A stretch of 64,000 bases of DNA from an uncultured Candidatus Melainabacteria bacterium. Lineage in GTDB: Bacteria > Cyanobacteriota > Vampirovibrionia > Gastranaerophilales > Gastranaerophilaceae. The notes under the pieces were generated by a model. That model had not been told where the DNA came from. It was given only the letters and a program-made list of their open reading frames with translations, and searched no databases. This document shows positions 24,730-33,851 of this stretch, piece after piece. Positions within the stretch are counted from its first letter, which is position 1; each line of letters starts with the position of its first letter. Position numbers and translations under genes: made by a program. The stretch covers positions 1 to 64,000 of the forward strand of contig CAKUTX010000002.1 in assembly GCA_934692485.1 (NCBI GenBank). The letters run 5' to 3'.

Positions 24730-26052
24730 ATGATTCTTAATTCTAATATTGTTGGAATAATTGCAGATGACTTAACCGGAGCAAATGATACGGCGCTTCA
24801 GTTTTACTTGAAAGGAGCTAATACTCAAATTTTGCTTTCGGATGAAATAGAACCTGTTAATACAAAAAGTACGCAAACTTGGGCTATTTCTACTGAATCA
24901 AGAAATGTTGAGCCGGAAGTAGCTTATGAGAGAGTTTTGAAAGCAACAAAAATGTTTTCAGAAAAATTAAATCCGGATTTCTATTATAAAAAGATAGATT
25001 CAACTTTGCGAGGAAATATTGCAGTGGAAGTTTTGGGAATTATGGCTGCTCTTGAATATGATGCTGCAGTTGTTGTTCCTGCGTTTCCGACAGAGGTAAG
25101 AACGACTGTCGGTGGTTATCATTTGCTAAAAGGCATTCCTATTGAAAGAACAGAAATGGCGCGCGATCCACATTCTCCAATTTGCGAATCGCATGTCCCG
25201 ACATTACTAAAATCTCAAATTTTGCCGGAATATAGAGATTTAGTGGGAAGTGTAGAATTAAAGACTGTAATGAAGGGTGCTGGTCCTGTTTTACAAAAAA
25301 TAAATGAGTTAATAAAAGACGGGAAAAAGTTAATTGTTGTAGATGCTGTTTCAATTGTTGATGTTGAACAAATTGCGCTTGCTATAAAAAAATCTGATAA
25401 TAAAATTTTGCCGACAGGAACAGCTGCTTTCGCTCAAGCTCTTGGGGAATTTTGGTTCGCAGATTTAGATTGTGAGCATATTATTAAAACATTCCCAAGA
25501 TTGCCAAAATTCATTGTTTCAGGTAGTGCAACCCAAATTACTGCAAACCAAATTGAAAAATTGGAAAATAGTGATGAGTTTGATAATGTCTTGACAATAA
25601 GTTTGGATTTGAAAACTGTGTTAAACGGAGTAACAGATGAGCTTGTTGAACGAATTGTTTCAAATTTAAGATTTGATAATTCTGTAGTTGTGCATACATC
25701 AAATTTAATCAGAGATTTTGACGGTTTTTCTGATGATTCTTTGAATGCTGAGTTAACAAAAGCAAAACTCGCAAATGTGATTACGGATTTTCTTGCTGAG
25801 TTGACAAGACGTGTTGTTAGCTCAAAAGAAGTTATTTTAATTACTTTGGGCGGAGAAACATCTTATAAATGTTGTAGTGCAATTGGAGCTTATCAACTTC
25901 AATTGATAGATGAAGTAGCTCCGGCAATTGCTCTTACATTAGACCATAATGCTCAATGGATTGTTACAAAATCCGGAAATTTGGGTAATGCTAACACATT
26001 AATAGATATTTTGAAATATTTTGAATCTCATGGTGGTTTGCAAGATGTCTAA
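24730..26052 (+). CDS. Four-carbon acid sugar kinase family protein (DUF1537)
   Basis: 440 residues. The N-terminal domain starts with the family motif GIIADDLTGANDTALQF and has KKIDSTLRGNIAVEV at about 85. The C-terminal ATP domain contains ITLGGETSYKCC near residue 379. Characterised members phosphorylate D-threonate, L-threonate or D-erythronate. The next gene, overlapping by eight bases, is a PdxA-type dehydrogenase, the known partner that oxidises the phosphorylated acid. The pair is therefore probably a threonate/erythronate route (inference); substrate stereochemistry cannot be read from sequence. Confidence 0.85.
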   Translation: MILNSNIVGIIADDLTGANDTALQFYLKGANTQILLSDEIEPVNTKSTQTWAISTESRNVEPEVAYERVLKATKMFSEKLNPDFYYKKIDSTLRGNIAVEVLGIMAALEYDAAVVVPAFPTEVRTTVGGYHLLKGIPIERTEMARDPHSPICESHVPTLLKSQILPEYRDLVGSVELKTVMKGAGPVLQKINELIKDGKKLIVVDAVSIVDVEQIALAIKKSDNKILPTGTAAFAQALGEFWFADLDCEHIIKTFPRLPKFIVSGSATQITANQIEKLENSDEFDNVLTISLDLKTVLNGVTDELVERIVSNLRFDNSVVVHTSNLIRDFDGFSDDSLNAELTKAKLANVITDFLAELTRRVVSSKEVILITLGGETSYKCCSAIGAYQLQLIDEVAPAIALTLDHNAQWIVTKSGNLGNANTLIDILKYFESHGGLQDV

Positions 26053-26962
26053 AATTGCTATTACAACTGGAGATCCAAATGGTATTGGAGCTGAAATCTC
26101 AATAAAAGCTCTAAACAAATTGGATTTGCCTTCTGATAAGGTTGTGCTTATTTCAAATAAAAAAATATTAAATTTTTATGGCAAATTGAATAGAGATTAC
26201 GAAATAATTGAAATTCCGTTTGCTTCAGAAATAGAACCCGGAAAAGTTACAGCAGAATGTGGCGAGTTTTCTTTTCAATCGGTAAAAAAAGCTTGCGAAA
26301 TAGGAGCAAAGTCTATTGTAACAGCTCCTGTTGCGAAAAATTCTCTTTATTTAGCTGGACACAAATTTAATGGACAAACTGAAATTTTGCAGAAATATCT
26401 TGCACATGATAATCAATTAGCAGAAATGTTGTTTATAGCCGAAGAATTTCGAGTACTTTTATTAACTCGTCATGTCGCTCTGAAAGATATTAATTTGACT
26501 AAAGAAATAGTTGTTGAAAAGGTTTCTAATCTTAAACAATTTTTTGCAAAACATTTCGGGATAGAGGACCCAAAGTTTGCTCTTTGTGGTTTTAATCCAC
26601 ATGCTGGAGAAGATGGGATTTTAGGAAAAGAAGAAATTAAAATATTATCACCTGCGGTTGAAAAACTGCAAAAAATAGGAGTGAATATAACAAAACCGCT
26701 TCCAGCAGATACTTTGTTTGTAGATGCGGCAAAAGAGTATTTTTCTAAAAGCAAAATTGTCAAATACGATTGTTATATTGCAAATTATCACGACCAAGGA
26801 TTAATTCCAATAAAAACAGTTGCCGGGGATAAAACGGTTAATATGACAATTGGATTAGATATAATAAGAACTTCTCCTGGGCATGGTACAGCGTTTGATA
26901 TTGCTGGAAAAAACATTGCTGATGAAACAGGCATGATTGAAGCAATCAAAGCAGTGTTGTAA
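26045..26962 (+). CDS. 4-phospho-acid dehydrogenase, PdxA family
   Basis: 305 residues from the ATG at 26045, which lies in the stop region of the kinase gene; an earlier start at 26021 would overlap more without a ribosome site. Family motifs are TTGDPNGIGAEIS at the N-terminus, the His region GHKFNGQTEIL, NYHDQGLIPIKT and TSPGHGTAFDIAGK. Both classical PdxA (4-hydroxythreonine-4-phosphate dehydrogenase, vitamin B6) and PdxA2 (threonate-4-phosphate dehydrogenase) share these. The partner kinase points to PdxA2. A vitamin B6 role remains possible if this is the only copy in the genome. Confidence 0.85.
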   Translation: MSKIAITTGDPNGIGAEISIKALNKLDLPSDKVVLISNKKILNFYGKLNRDYEIIEIPFASEIEPGKVTAECGEFSFQSVKKACEIGAKSIVTAPVAKNSLYLAGHKFNGQTEILQKYLAHDNQLAEMLFIAEEFRVLLLTRHVALKDINLTKEIVVEKVSNLKQFFAKHFGIEDPKFALCGFNPHAGEDGILGKEEIKILSPAVEKLQKIGVNITKPLPADTLFVDAAKEYFSKSKIVKYDCYIANYHDQGLIPIKTVAGDKTVNMTIGLDIIRTSPGHGTAFDIAGKNIADETGMIEAIKAVL

Positions 26963-26984
26963 TAAGTATTTATATTAAAAAAGA

Positions 26985-27010
26985 CCTCAGTTTGAACTGA
27001 GGCCTTTTTT
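26985..27010. terminator. Bidirectional terminator between pdxA-family gene and secF
   Basis: CCTCAGTT and AACTGAGG form a perfect 8-base-pair stem with a TG loop. T6 follows on plus and an A-run precedes, so it serves both converging genes. Confidence 0.85.
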
Positions 27011-27025
27011 GATTAATTTCGTTTT

Positions 27026-28012
27026 TTATGCAACAGTTTTAACTTGTTTTTGTTGTTTGTCGTTCCAAAAATCAACTAACATGCTGCAGAAGAATATACT
27101 TGAGTATGTTCCGATTGCGATACCTAATATCATACAAAGAACAAAGTCTTTTGTTGTAACACCACCCCAGAAGTACAATGCACATAAAGTAATCAATGTT
27201 GTTAAAGATGTATTAATACTTCTTGTTAATGTTTGGTTAACAGAGGCATCTACGATTTCGCCAAATGTCATTTTCTTTGAATAATATCTCAGATTTTCTC
27301 TAATTCTATCAAATACAACAATTGTATCGTGAACAGAAAAACCTATTACTGTTAATATTGCAGTTATGAATAAACCATCAATTTGAACATTGTATAGCAA
27401 GCCTAATATTGAAAATACTCCGACTACAAAAATTACGTCGTGGAATACACCTAAAATAGCAGCCAATGCATAATCAAATCTAAATCTGAATGACAAATAT
27501 GCAACAATTCCAAGAAATGCAAGAGTTACAGCGATTAAAGAATTTTTGAACAATTCTTTTCCCATTGTTGGTCCTACAGAACTGACTGAAATTAATTCAG
27601 GGTTTTTGTATTCGCTTTTTAATTTATCTGTAATAACATCTGTAGTATTAGAATCTTTATCAATAAATTTTGTTCTGATTGAAATTATTGAATTGATGTT
27701 TGATTTTGTATTTTCTTGTTGAGAATTGTTTACGTTTAATATTTGAATATAAGGGTTTTCAATCCCTGCTTTTTCAAGAGTTGTTCTTGCTTTTTCAACA
27801 TCTCCATTATTTAATTTTTGTTCAAGTCCATACTGCAAAATAGTTCCGCCAGTGTAGTCAATTCCAACTTTCAACGGTGCGTGGTTTGCGTAAGTTACTG
27901 ATGAATAAATCATTGCAATAATTCCAGGAACAAGTAGGATTGTTGTCAAAAGCATCCACCACCATCTGAATTTTACGATATGAACCAAGTGTTTTTTACC
28001 TGTATTTATCAT
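27026..28012 (-). CDS. secF: Protein translocase subunit SecF
   Basis: A 328-residue membrane protein with six membrane helices, part of the SecDF complex that uses the proton gradient to pull proteins through SecYEG. Start at 28012 is set by AGAAAGG upstream; the longer frame to 28105 runs into secD. Typical segments are GIDYTGGTILQYG, then SFRFRFDYALAAILGVFHDV, VIGFSVHDTIVVFDRIREN and SINTSLTTLITL. It is separate from secD, unlike fused SecDF proteins. Confidence 0.95.
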   Translation of the reverse strand: MINTGKKHLVHIVKFRWWWMLLTTILLVPGIIAMIYSSVTYANHAPLKVGIDYTGGTILQYGLEQKLNNGDVEKARTTLEKAGIENPYIQILNVNNSQQENTKSNINSIISIRTKFIDKDSNTTDVITDKLKSEYKNPELISVSSVGPTMGKELFKNSLIAVTLAFLGIVAYLSFRFRFDYALAAILGVFHDVIFVVGVFSILGLLYNVQIDGLFITAILTVIGFSVHDTIVVFDRIRENLRYYSKKMTFGEIVDASVNQTLTRSINTSLTTLITLCALYFWGGVTTKDFVLCMILGIAIGTYSSIFFCSMLVDFWNDKQQKQVKTVA

Positions 28013-28034
28013 TTTATATAACCTTTCTTTTAAA

Positions 28035-29342
28035 TTAGTCCAAAATACCAAAACGAGCTTTTTCTCGTTTAGTTTCTGAAGCTTCATAACTTTGACCGAT
28101 TTCATCTTTTCTTAATCCGAACAATGCAGGATGTTTAAGTTCGCCTGTACCAAATATCAAGTGCATAAAGTTTTTAGTAACAGTAATTGCACTGAACATT
28201 GAAACAATTACACCTAATGCAAGTGTTAACGCGAAACCTTTTACAACGCTTGTTCCTAATAAATACAAGATTACACAAGTTATGATTGTAGTCATATTAG
28301 AGTCAAAAATACTTGTGAATGCTCTGTCAAAACCTGAATTTATTGCTGTAAACAAGTTTCTTCCTTCACGAAGTTCTTCTTTTGTTCTTTCAAAAATAAG
28401 AATGTTTGCATCAACCGCCATACCAACAGATAGAATAAATCCGGCAATACCGGCAAGAGTCAATGTAACTGGGATTGTTTTGAATAAAGCAAATAGAATT
28501 AAGCTATATATGATTAATGCAATATCAGCGATTAATCCTGGAACGTGATAGAATGCAATCATAAACAACATAACCGCAGAAAGACCAATAATTCCAGCTT
28601 TTTTAGATTTAGCAATACTGTCAGCTCCAAGAGTTGGTCCTACAGTGTTTTCTTCCACAATTTTAGCCGGAACAGGTAAAGCACCTGCATTAAGCAAGTT
28701 TACCATTCTTTCAGCTTCATCATAAGCAAATCCGCTGTCGCCACCTGAAATTTGAGCCTTACCTCCATAAATAGCTTCATTTACACGAGGTGCTGATTGA
28801 AGTTCTCCATCAAAGAATATAGCCATTTGTTGTCCGACTAATGATTTTGTCAAATCAGCAAATTTTTTAGCTCCAGCAGCATTGAATTCTAATGATACAA
28901 CCCATTGTCCTGAAGCATCTGTGCTAAGTGTTGATTTTGACAAATCTTGCCCTGTCAAACCGGTTGACACCCAGATTGGGGAACCGTCTGGAGCTTTTCC
29001 TTCTTTTTTAAATTCCAATTGAGCTGTTTCACCGATGAAAGCTTTTGCTTCTTTCAAGTCTGTAACGTTTGGAATTTCAATTAATAATCTTTTTTCTCCG
29101 ACTTGTTGAACAACAGTTTCCGCAACACCGAGTTTGTTAACACGTTGCTCAATTGCAAATTGCAATCTATTCATAACGTCAGGAGTGATTTTGGCAATAT
29201 TGTCGGTTGTTTCTGCTTCAAGAACCAATCTTGAACCGCCGACCAAGTCAAGCCCCAATTTCGTCGGTTTAACTAGGATTAGAATTGACGATACAATTAC
29301 TATCGCTACGATAAACCAAAACATTAAAATTTTGTTTTTCAT
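28035..29342 (-). CDS. secD: Protein translocase subunit SecD
   Basis: A 435-residue partner of SecF. An N-terminal membrane helix is followed by GLDLVGGSRLVLEAE. The periplasmic head domain lies at about 60-230. Five further helices carry MAVDANILIFERTKEELREG, the core motif of the RND fold. The gene order dapA-secD-secF on the minus strand has gaps of about 60 and 22 bases, so one operon is likely. Confidence 0.95.
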   Translation of the reverse strand: MKNKILMFWFIVAIVIVSSILILVKPTKLGLDLVGGSRLVLEAETTDNIAKITPDVMNRLQFAIEQRVNKLGVAETVVQQVGEKRLLIEIPNVTDLKEAKAFIGETAQLEFKKEGKAPDGSPIWVSTGLTGQDLSKSTLSTDASGQWVVSLEFNAAGAKKFADLTKSLVGQQMAIFFDGELQSAPRVNEAIYGGKAQISGGDSGFAYDEAERMVNLLNAGALPVPAKIVEENTVGPTLGADSIAKSKKAGIIGLSAVMLFMIAFYHVPGLIADIALIIYSLILFALFKTIPVTLTLAGIAGFILSVGMAVDANILIFERTKEELREGRNLFTAINSGFDRAFTSIFDSNMTTIITCVILYLLGTSVVKGFALTLALGVIVSMFSAITVTKNFMHLIFGTGELKHPALFGLRKDEIGQSYEASETKREKARFGILD

Positions 29343-29405
29343 TCTTTTTTCCTCTTTTATCTTCTATGAGTTTTTCTTATTTGTATTACAAATTAATAAT
29401 TTTAT

Positions 29406-30311
29406 TTATAGTTCATCTTGGCTAATTCTTATTTCATCAAGAACCATAAACAAGTCTTTCTTTTCGATTTGTGTAAGCTCCACAAGCGGACGTCTGACGA
29501 AATCTTCAATAATTCCGTTGTGAGCCAAAGCTGCTTTCACTGGAACAGGATTTGGTGCCATAAATAGTTTTTTAAATGCAGGGTATAATTTTTTGTGCAT
29601 ATTTACTGCTGCCAAAAATTCTCCTGATTTGTAATTTCTAATCATTGACTTCATTTCTTTTCCAAATATATGGGATGTAACTGATACAACACCTCTTGCT
29701 CCCAAAGACAACATTGGAAGTGTCAAACTATCGTCCCCTGAATATATAGAAAAGTCATCAGGGCAACATAATTTCATTTCGGTAATCATATCCATATCAC
29801 CGCAACTCTGTTTGATAGCGACAATATTTTGGTGTTTTTCCGCTAGAGCTGCAACAGTTTCAGGGAGCATATTTACCCCTGTTCTTCCTGGAATATTGTA
29901 CAAAATAATAGGAACATCCACACTTTCAGCGATAGCAGAAAAATGTTCGATTATTCCGTTTTGAGAAGGTTTGTTGTAATATGGAACAACCGATAAAATT
30001 GCATCAACATCTTCTTTTTGAGCCCATTTTGCCGAGCGAACAGCAGTTTCTGTTGAGTTAGACCCTGCATTCATAATAATTTTAGCTTTGTTTGCAACAG
30101 CTCTTTTGACTGTGCTTAATAACTCAAATTCTTCTTCATGAGAAAGTGTCGGACCTTCTCCAGTAGTGCCGGCAACTACCAATGCATCACTGCCATGACT
30201 AATTAAGTATTTAGCCAATTCTTCTGCTTTGTTATAATCAATTTCTCTTTTAGAGTTAAACGGTGTAACCATTGCGGTTATAACTTCACCAGCATCATAT
30301 CTTAATGCCAT
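29406..30311 (-). CDS. dapA: 4-hydroxy-tetrahydrodipicolinate synthase
   Basis: A 301-residue aldolase-type enzyme opening the lysine/diaminopimelate branch. GTTGEGPTLSHEE (about 45-57), the tyrosine in YYNKPSQNGIIEHF, YNIPGRTGVNM and the Schiff-base lysine in IVAIKQSCGD are present. Start at 30311 is chosen for the AGAGG site ahead of it. It heads the secD-secF run. Confidence 0.95.
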   Translation of the reverse strand: MALRYDAGEVITAMVTPFNSKREIDYNKAEELAKYLISHGSDALVVAGTTGEGPTLSHEEEFELLSTVKRAVANKAKIIMNAGSNSTETAVRSAKWAQKEDVDAILSVVPYYNKPSQNGIIEHFSAIAESVDVPIILYNIPGRTGVNMLPETVAALAEKHQNIVAIKQSCGDMDMITEMKLCCPDDFSIYSGDDSLTLPMLSLGARGVVSVTSHIFGKEMKSMIRNYKSGEFLAAVNMHKKLYPAFKKLFMAPNPVPVKAALAHNGIIEDFVRRPLVELTQIEKKDLFMVLDEIRISQDEL

Positions 30312-30573
30312 ATAAACCTCTTTCCCTTTCAATTATATCCCTATATTCAAGCCAATTATAAAACAAAATAGAAGAAAAAACATAAAATATTAAGTTATTT
30401 ATTAAATAATGAGGAATAGAATTTTGATTTTTTGAATAAAATCATTAAATCTTTGGTAGTAAATATGAACGAAATTATATGATTTATCTCGTACATTCGA
30501 ATGATTTTTGCATATTTGCTATATTAATTTTAGCAAAAGTAATGTATGATTATTATCAGAAAGGTAGACAGTA

Positions 30574-30912
30574 ATGAGCAACTTTTATCCGCAATATGAC
30601 TTGGCAGGAAGAATTCAGCACACAAAACTTGACACAGGGTTTTCAGATATGCCTTCTGCAAGAATTTCTCGTGTTGAAAATCAAAATTCTCCTGATTTTA
30701 AACAAGTAATGTCTGGATTAGTTGAAAATCTGAATACCGAACTTAATGCGCCTGACAATTTGTTGAAAGACGTTATGTCAGGAAACAAAAACGTTGATAT
30801 TCACGATGTAATGACCGCAATGGCAAAGTCAGAAATCAGTATTAACGTTGCAACACAAATTACAGGGAAAGTAATACAGGCATACGACAGAGTTATGCAA
30901 ATTCAAGTGTAG
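30574..30912 (+). CDS. fliE: Flagellar hook-basal body protein FliE
   Basis: A 112-residue protein with the FliE C-terminal signature: NVDIHDVMTAMAKSEISINV then ITGKVIQAYDRVMQIQV. FliE links the MS ring to the proximal rod. The first 45 residues are variable. AGAAAGG precedes the ATG. It heads the flagellar operon; the 240-base upstream gap is very AT-rich and no sigma-28 promoter is evident. The rod genes flgB and flgC, often neighbours, are not here. Confidence 0.88.
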   Translation: MSNFYPQYDLAGRIQHTKLDTGFSDMPSARISRVENQNSPDFKQVMSGLVENLNTELNAPDNLLKDVMSGNKNVDIHDVMTAMAKSEISINVATQITGKVIQAYDRVMQIQV

Positions 30913-30943
30913 AATAAAAATCTAATTACAGACCGGGGCAGAT

Positions 30944-32620
30944 ATGGACGTAAAAGATATATTGGAAAACAAACCTTTATTATATGGGATAATTGGTGGC
31001 ATTGTGCTTATATTAGCCCTAGGTATCACCATAAGTATTGTTGGTGCAAACAAAAAGCCGACAAATGGAACAGAAGTAACCGGAGAACCATTAAAGGAAG
31101 ATGTTGACCTTTTAACAACTGACAATGCCGGCAAAGCTATTGAAATTCAGGCATTACTTGCAAAATACGATATTGTCGTAAGTAGAAAATTGGATGGTAC
31201 AAAATCTATCTTGTACCTAAAAAAAGGAGATTGTAAGACAGGAAGAAAAGCTTGTTATACAGCAGATAGAGATACAGCATTAATAAAAATTGTACAGAGT
31301 GGTTTAATGGACCAAAATGTCGGACTCGAAGTTTTCGATAAAGGTGATTTTACGTCAACAAAAGAAGACAAAAAAATTAGACTTTCACGTGCAATTAACG
31401 GGGAGTTATCAAGATTAATTCGTAGAATTGATGGAGTTGATAATGCTTCTGTATTTATTTCAATACCAGAACAAACAATGTTCACATCTATGCAAAAACC
31501 AGTAACAGCAACAGTTCAAATTTCTTTGGCAAAAGGAGCGCAAGAAACAAGACTTGACCAAGTAAAAGTAAAAGCAATTACAAATTTGTTATTGGGCAGC
31601 GTAACAGGGTTAACCGCAGAAAATATTGCGATAACAGATACTAACGGAAATACATATCATAGCATTATGGATGCCGAAGATGAAATGCTTCAGCGTTTGG
31701 AAGAAAATGATAAATATATGACATCTAAGGTCAATCAGCAATTAGACAGGCTTATTGGACAAGGAAATTATGTAGCAACAGTAAGTACTTTTTTGCGCCA
31801 AGCACCTGTAGAAAAATTTACAATTGATTATGACCCAAACAGAAAAGCTTCTGTAAGTGAACAATCTTTCAAGGAAGGTTTGGGCGATCAGACAAGTGAT
31901 TCAAATAAGAATGTTAATGCAGTAAGTGTATACCTGCCAAATGGTTTGCCTAACGGTGCTTCAAATTCTAATCAGAATAGAAATTATTCAAGAACAGCAA
32001 CAGAAACTCAATACGGTGTAACTAAAACTCAAACAAACGAATATATAAAACCAGGTGTGGTAGAAGATATTTCGATTGCAGTTACTCTAGATAAAAATGC
32101 GCTTCCAGCAAACACAACTTTGGAAGAATTAAAAGAATTAATTGCGAAAGCTGCAAGCCCAAAAGTTAGTGCAGACAATGTTTCTATCGCATTTTCAGAT
32201 TCTACGGATCCGTATTTGGCATCAGATAAACCGTCAAACTTGCCAAAACCTGATGAAACAGGTAATCCGTGGTGGTTAGCAATAGCACTTAGTGCAATCG
32301 GCTTGATAATTGTTTTCAAAGCAATATCTAATAGAGTTCAACAAGTTCAAGAGGCGAACAGACGAGAAGTTGAAATGCTTAGACAAAAAACTGCACAACA
32401 AGAACAACAATTGTCAGATATAAACCAAAGAGCAGCACAATTGACCGAACGTCAATCTGAGTTAGCTCAGGGACTTGTAGAACAACAACAAAGAGCTTCT
32501 ATTCCTCAACAAAATCCAGCACAGTTGTCTGATACATTATCTAATTTGTCTGCAGAGTTGTCTAACACTGATGATGAAGAAGCTGGTGAAAAAATAAAAA
32601 GTTGGATTGAACAAGGCTAG
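30944..32620 (+). CDS. fliF: Flagellar MS-ring protein FliF
   Basis: A 558-residue protein forming the membrane ring on which the flagellum is built. Membrane helix 1 (about 15-37, LLYGIIGGIVLILALGITIS), the YscJ/FliF ring-building domains (RLSRAINGELSRLIRRIDGV, then ASVFISIPEQTMFT) and a variable Asn/Ser-rich segment at about 310-360 follow in order. The second helix lies at about 443-462 (WWLAIALSAIGLIIVF). A Gln-rich coiled coil then leads to the C-terminal switch-binding tail ending GEKIKSWIEQG. All regions are in the expected order. Confidence 0.93.
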   Translation: MDVKDILENKPLLYGIIGGIVLILALGITISIVGANKKPTNGTEVTGEPLKEDVDLLTTDNAGKAIEIQALLAKYDIVVSRKLDGTKSILYLKKGDCKTGRKACYTADRDTALIKIVQSGLMDQNVGLEVFDKGDFTSTKEDKKIRLSRAINGELSRLIRRIDGVDNASVFISIPEQTMFTSMQKPVTATVQISLAKGAQETRLDQVKVKAITNLLLGSVTGLTAENIAITDTNGNTYHSIMDAEDEMLQRLEENDKYMTSKVNQQLDRLIGQGNYVATVSTFLRQAPVEKFTIDYDPNRKASVSEQSFKEGLGDQTSDSNKNVNAVSVYLPNGLPNGASNSNQNRNYSRTATETQYGVTKTQTNEYIKPGVVEDISIAVTLDKNALPANTTLEELKELIAKAASPKVSADNVSIAFSDSTDPYLASDKPSNLPKPDETGNPWWLAIALSAIGLIIVFKAISNRVQQVQEANRREVEMLRQKTAQQEQQLSDINQRAAQLTERQSELAQGLVEQQQRASIPQQNPAQLSDTLSNLSAELSNTDDEEAGEKIKSWIEQG

Positions 32621-32835
32621 TTATACAGGCTAAAACATTGTAAGCGTTAAAGAAGAAAGGAAGGCTTATAAAGCAAAAGAGATGCGAAGAAGATAAAAAG
32701 ATTTAGTGTTCGGTAATATGTATGAAAATACTTCGAGTGCGTGAATAAAATAAAGCGGCATTTACAATGGGTGATTAAGTTATTCAAAAAGTCTATAAAA
32801 AGCGCATCTTAGGCAGTTGTAAGCTACGTTAAAAA
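32621..32835 (+). other. Gap between fliF and the FliG-position gene
   Basis: 215 bases inside the flagellar operon with no convincing gene. Near each end lies a similar string (TTGTAAGCGTTAAAGAA at about 32639 and TTGTAAGCTACGTTAAAAAA at about 32817). The downstream gene has no Shine-Dalgarno. The gap may be the scar of a lost gene or hold a regulatory RNA part; neither can be shown. Confidence 0.35.
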
Positions 32836-33840
32836 ATGGCGATAGAAGGATTTGATTATAAAGGTTTTGCACAGAATTTAGCTCAGCAGGCGTTAGGATT
32901 GATACCGCCAGAATTCAATGATGCACAGAAGAATTATGTAGCAAACACTCTTTTAAATTTTTCAACAGTCGCTGGACAAGCATTGTATGACGATGAGTCA
33001 TTGGGTTTTGATTTAGATCAGGCAATGATGATTACTCAGATTATTGCGGAGTGGTCATATCATAAATCTGTAGATTTGGTTCGTTCTGGAATTCCTCAAC
33101 AGTATTGGGACCCTATAATGCAAAAAATTGCATATACAATTTTTGAGATTGCCAAAAATTCGTTTCATCAGGGTTTACCTCAGGATCAGTGTTTGCAATT
33201 AATAGAACATCACGTAAAAAAGACATGGCTTGATTGTATTGCAGAATTAAAAGATAAAAATTTAATAGATGAAGGTTTGATGGAGCAGGCTGCAAACCAG
33301 TCAAATATAGATGCAATGATGCAGCAGCAAGCAGCAGCAGCTCAAGCTCAGCAAGAAACGGATATGATGCAACAGTCGGAAGTTGGTGCTTCTCAGCAAT
33401 CTATGCCTGTTGAAGCTCCTTTGGGAGCGAATGCAAAAGTATTAAAACTTGCGACATTAGCAATGTTGTTTAGAAAAATGCGACAGGAAAAAGTACAAAC
33501 AATTTTGAATAAATTTAGTCCTGATGATGCAGAGTCAGTAATTCGATTTATGGGCATGCCTGATTTGGAATCAAAAGTTGACACTAATACTGCAATGAGG
33601 TGTTTGCAAGAAATTAAGACAAATCTTCCATCGGCAAGTCAGACATTAACACCATCGAGAATAGTTTCAAAAATTCAAAATGTTTCGCAATATTTAGACA
33701 GATCGCAACTTGAACAAACATTAAGAATGGAAAGAATAGGTGTAAAGAAGCTCGTATTCAATGCTTTAGAGGGAGAATATTATCCAATTTCACCAAAAAT
33801 TGCTAACATTATTGCCACACACTTGGAAGATAGTGTATAA
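32836..33840 (+). CDS. FliG-position flagellar protein with a novel N-terminal domain
   Basis: A 334-residue protein in the fliF-X-fliH slot normally held by fliG. Residues 1-165 are not FliG-like; they are homologous to the membrane protein at 12344 (FDYKGFA, EW..HK.VDL.RS.IP, QKIAY). Residues 165-200 are a Gln/Ala-rich linker. Residues about 205-270 (VLKLATLAMLFRKM, VQTILNKFSPDDAESVIRFM) resemble a FliG-type armadillo repeat. The rest ends in a helical domain without the charged torque residues and EHPQ-type motif of FliG. It may be a lineage-specific switch or assembly protein that binds FliF. No Shine-Dalgarno is seen. Confidence 0.6.
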   Translation: MAIEGFDYKGFAQNLAQQALGLIPPEFNDAQKNYVANTLLNFSTVAGQALYDDESLGFDLDQAMMITQIIAEWSYHKSVDLVRSGIPQQYWDPIMQKIAYTIFEIAKNSFHQGLPQDQCLQLIEHHVKKTWLDCIAELKDKNLIDEGLMEQAANQSNIDAMMQQQAAAAQAQQETDMMQQSEVGASQQSMPVEAPLGANAKVLKLATLAMLFRKMRQEKVQTILNKFSPDDAESVIRFMGMPDLESKVDTNTAMRCLQEIKTNLPSASQTLTPSRIVSKIQNVSQYLDRSQLEQTLRMERIGVKKLVFNALEGEYYPISPKIANIIATHLEDSV

Positions 33841-33851
33841 TATAATTAATC

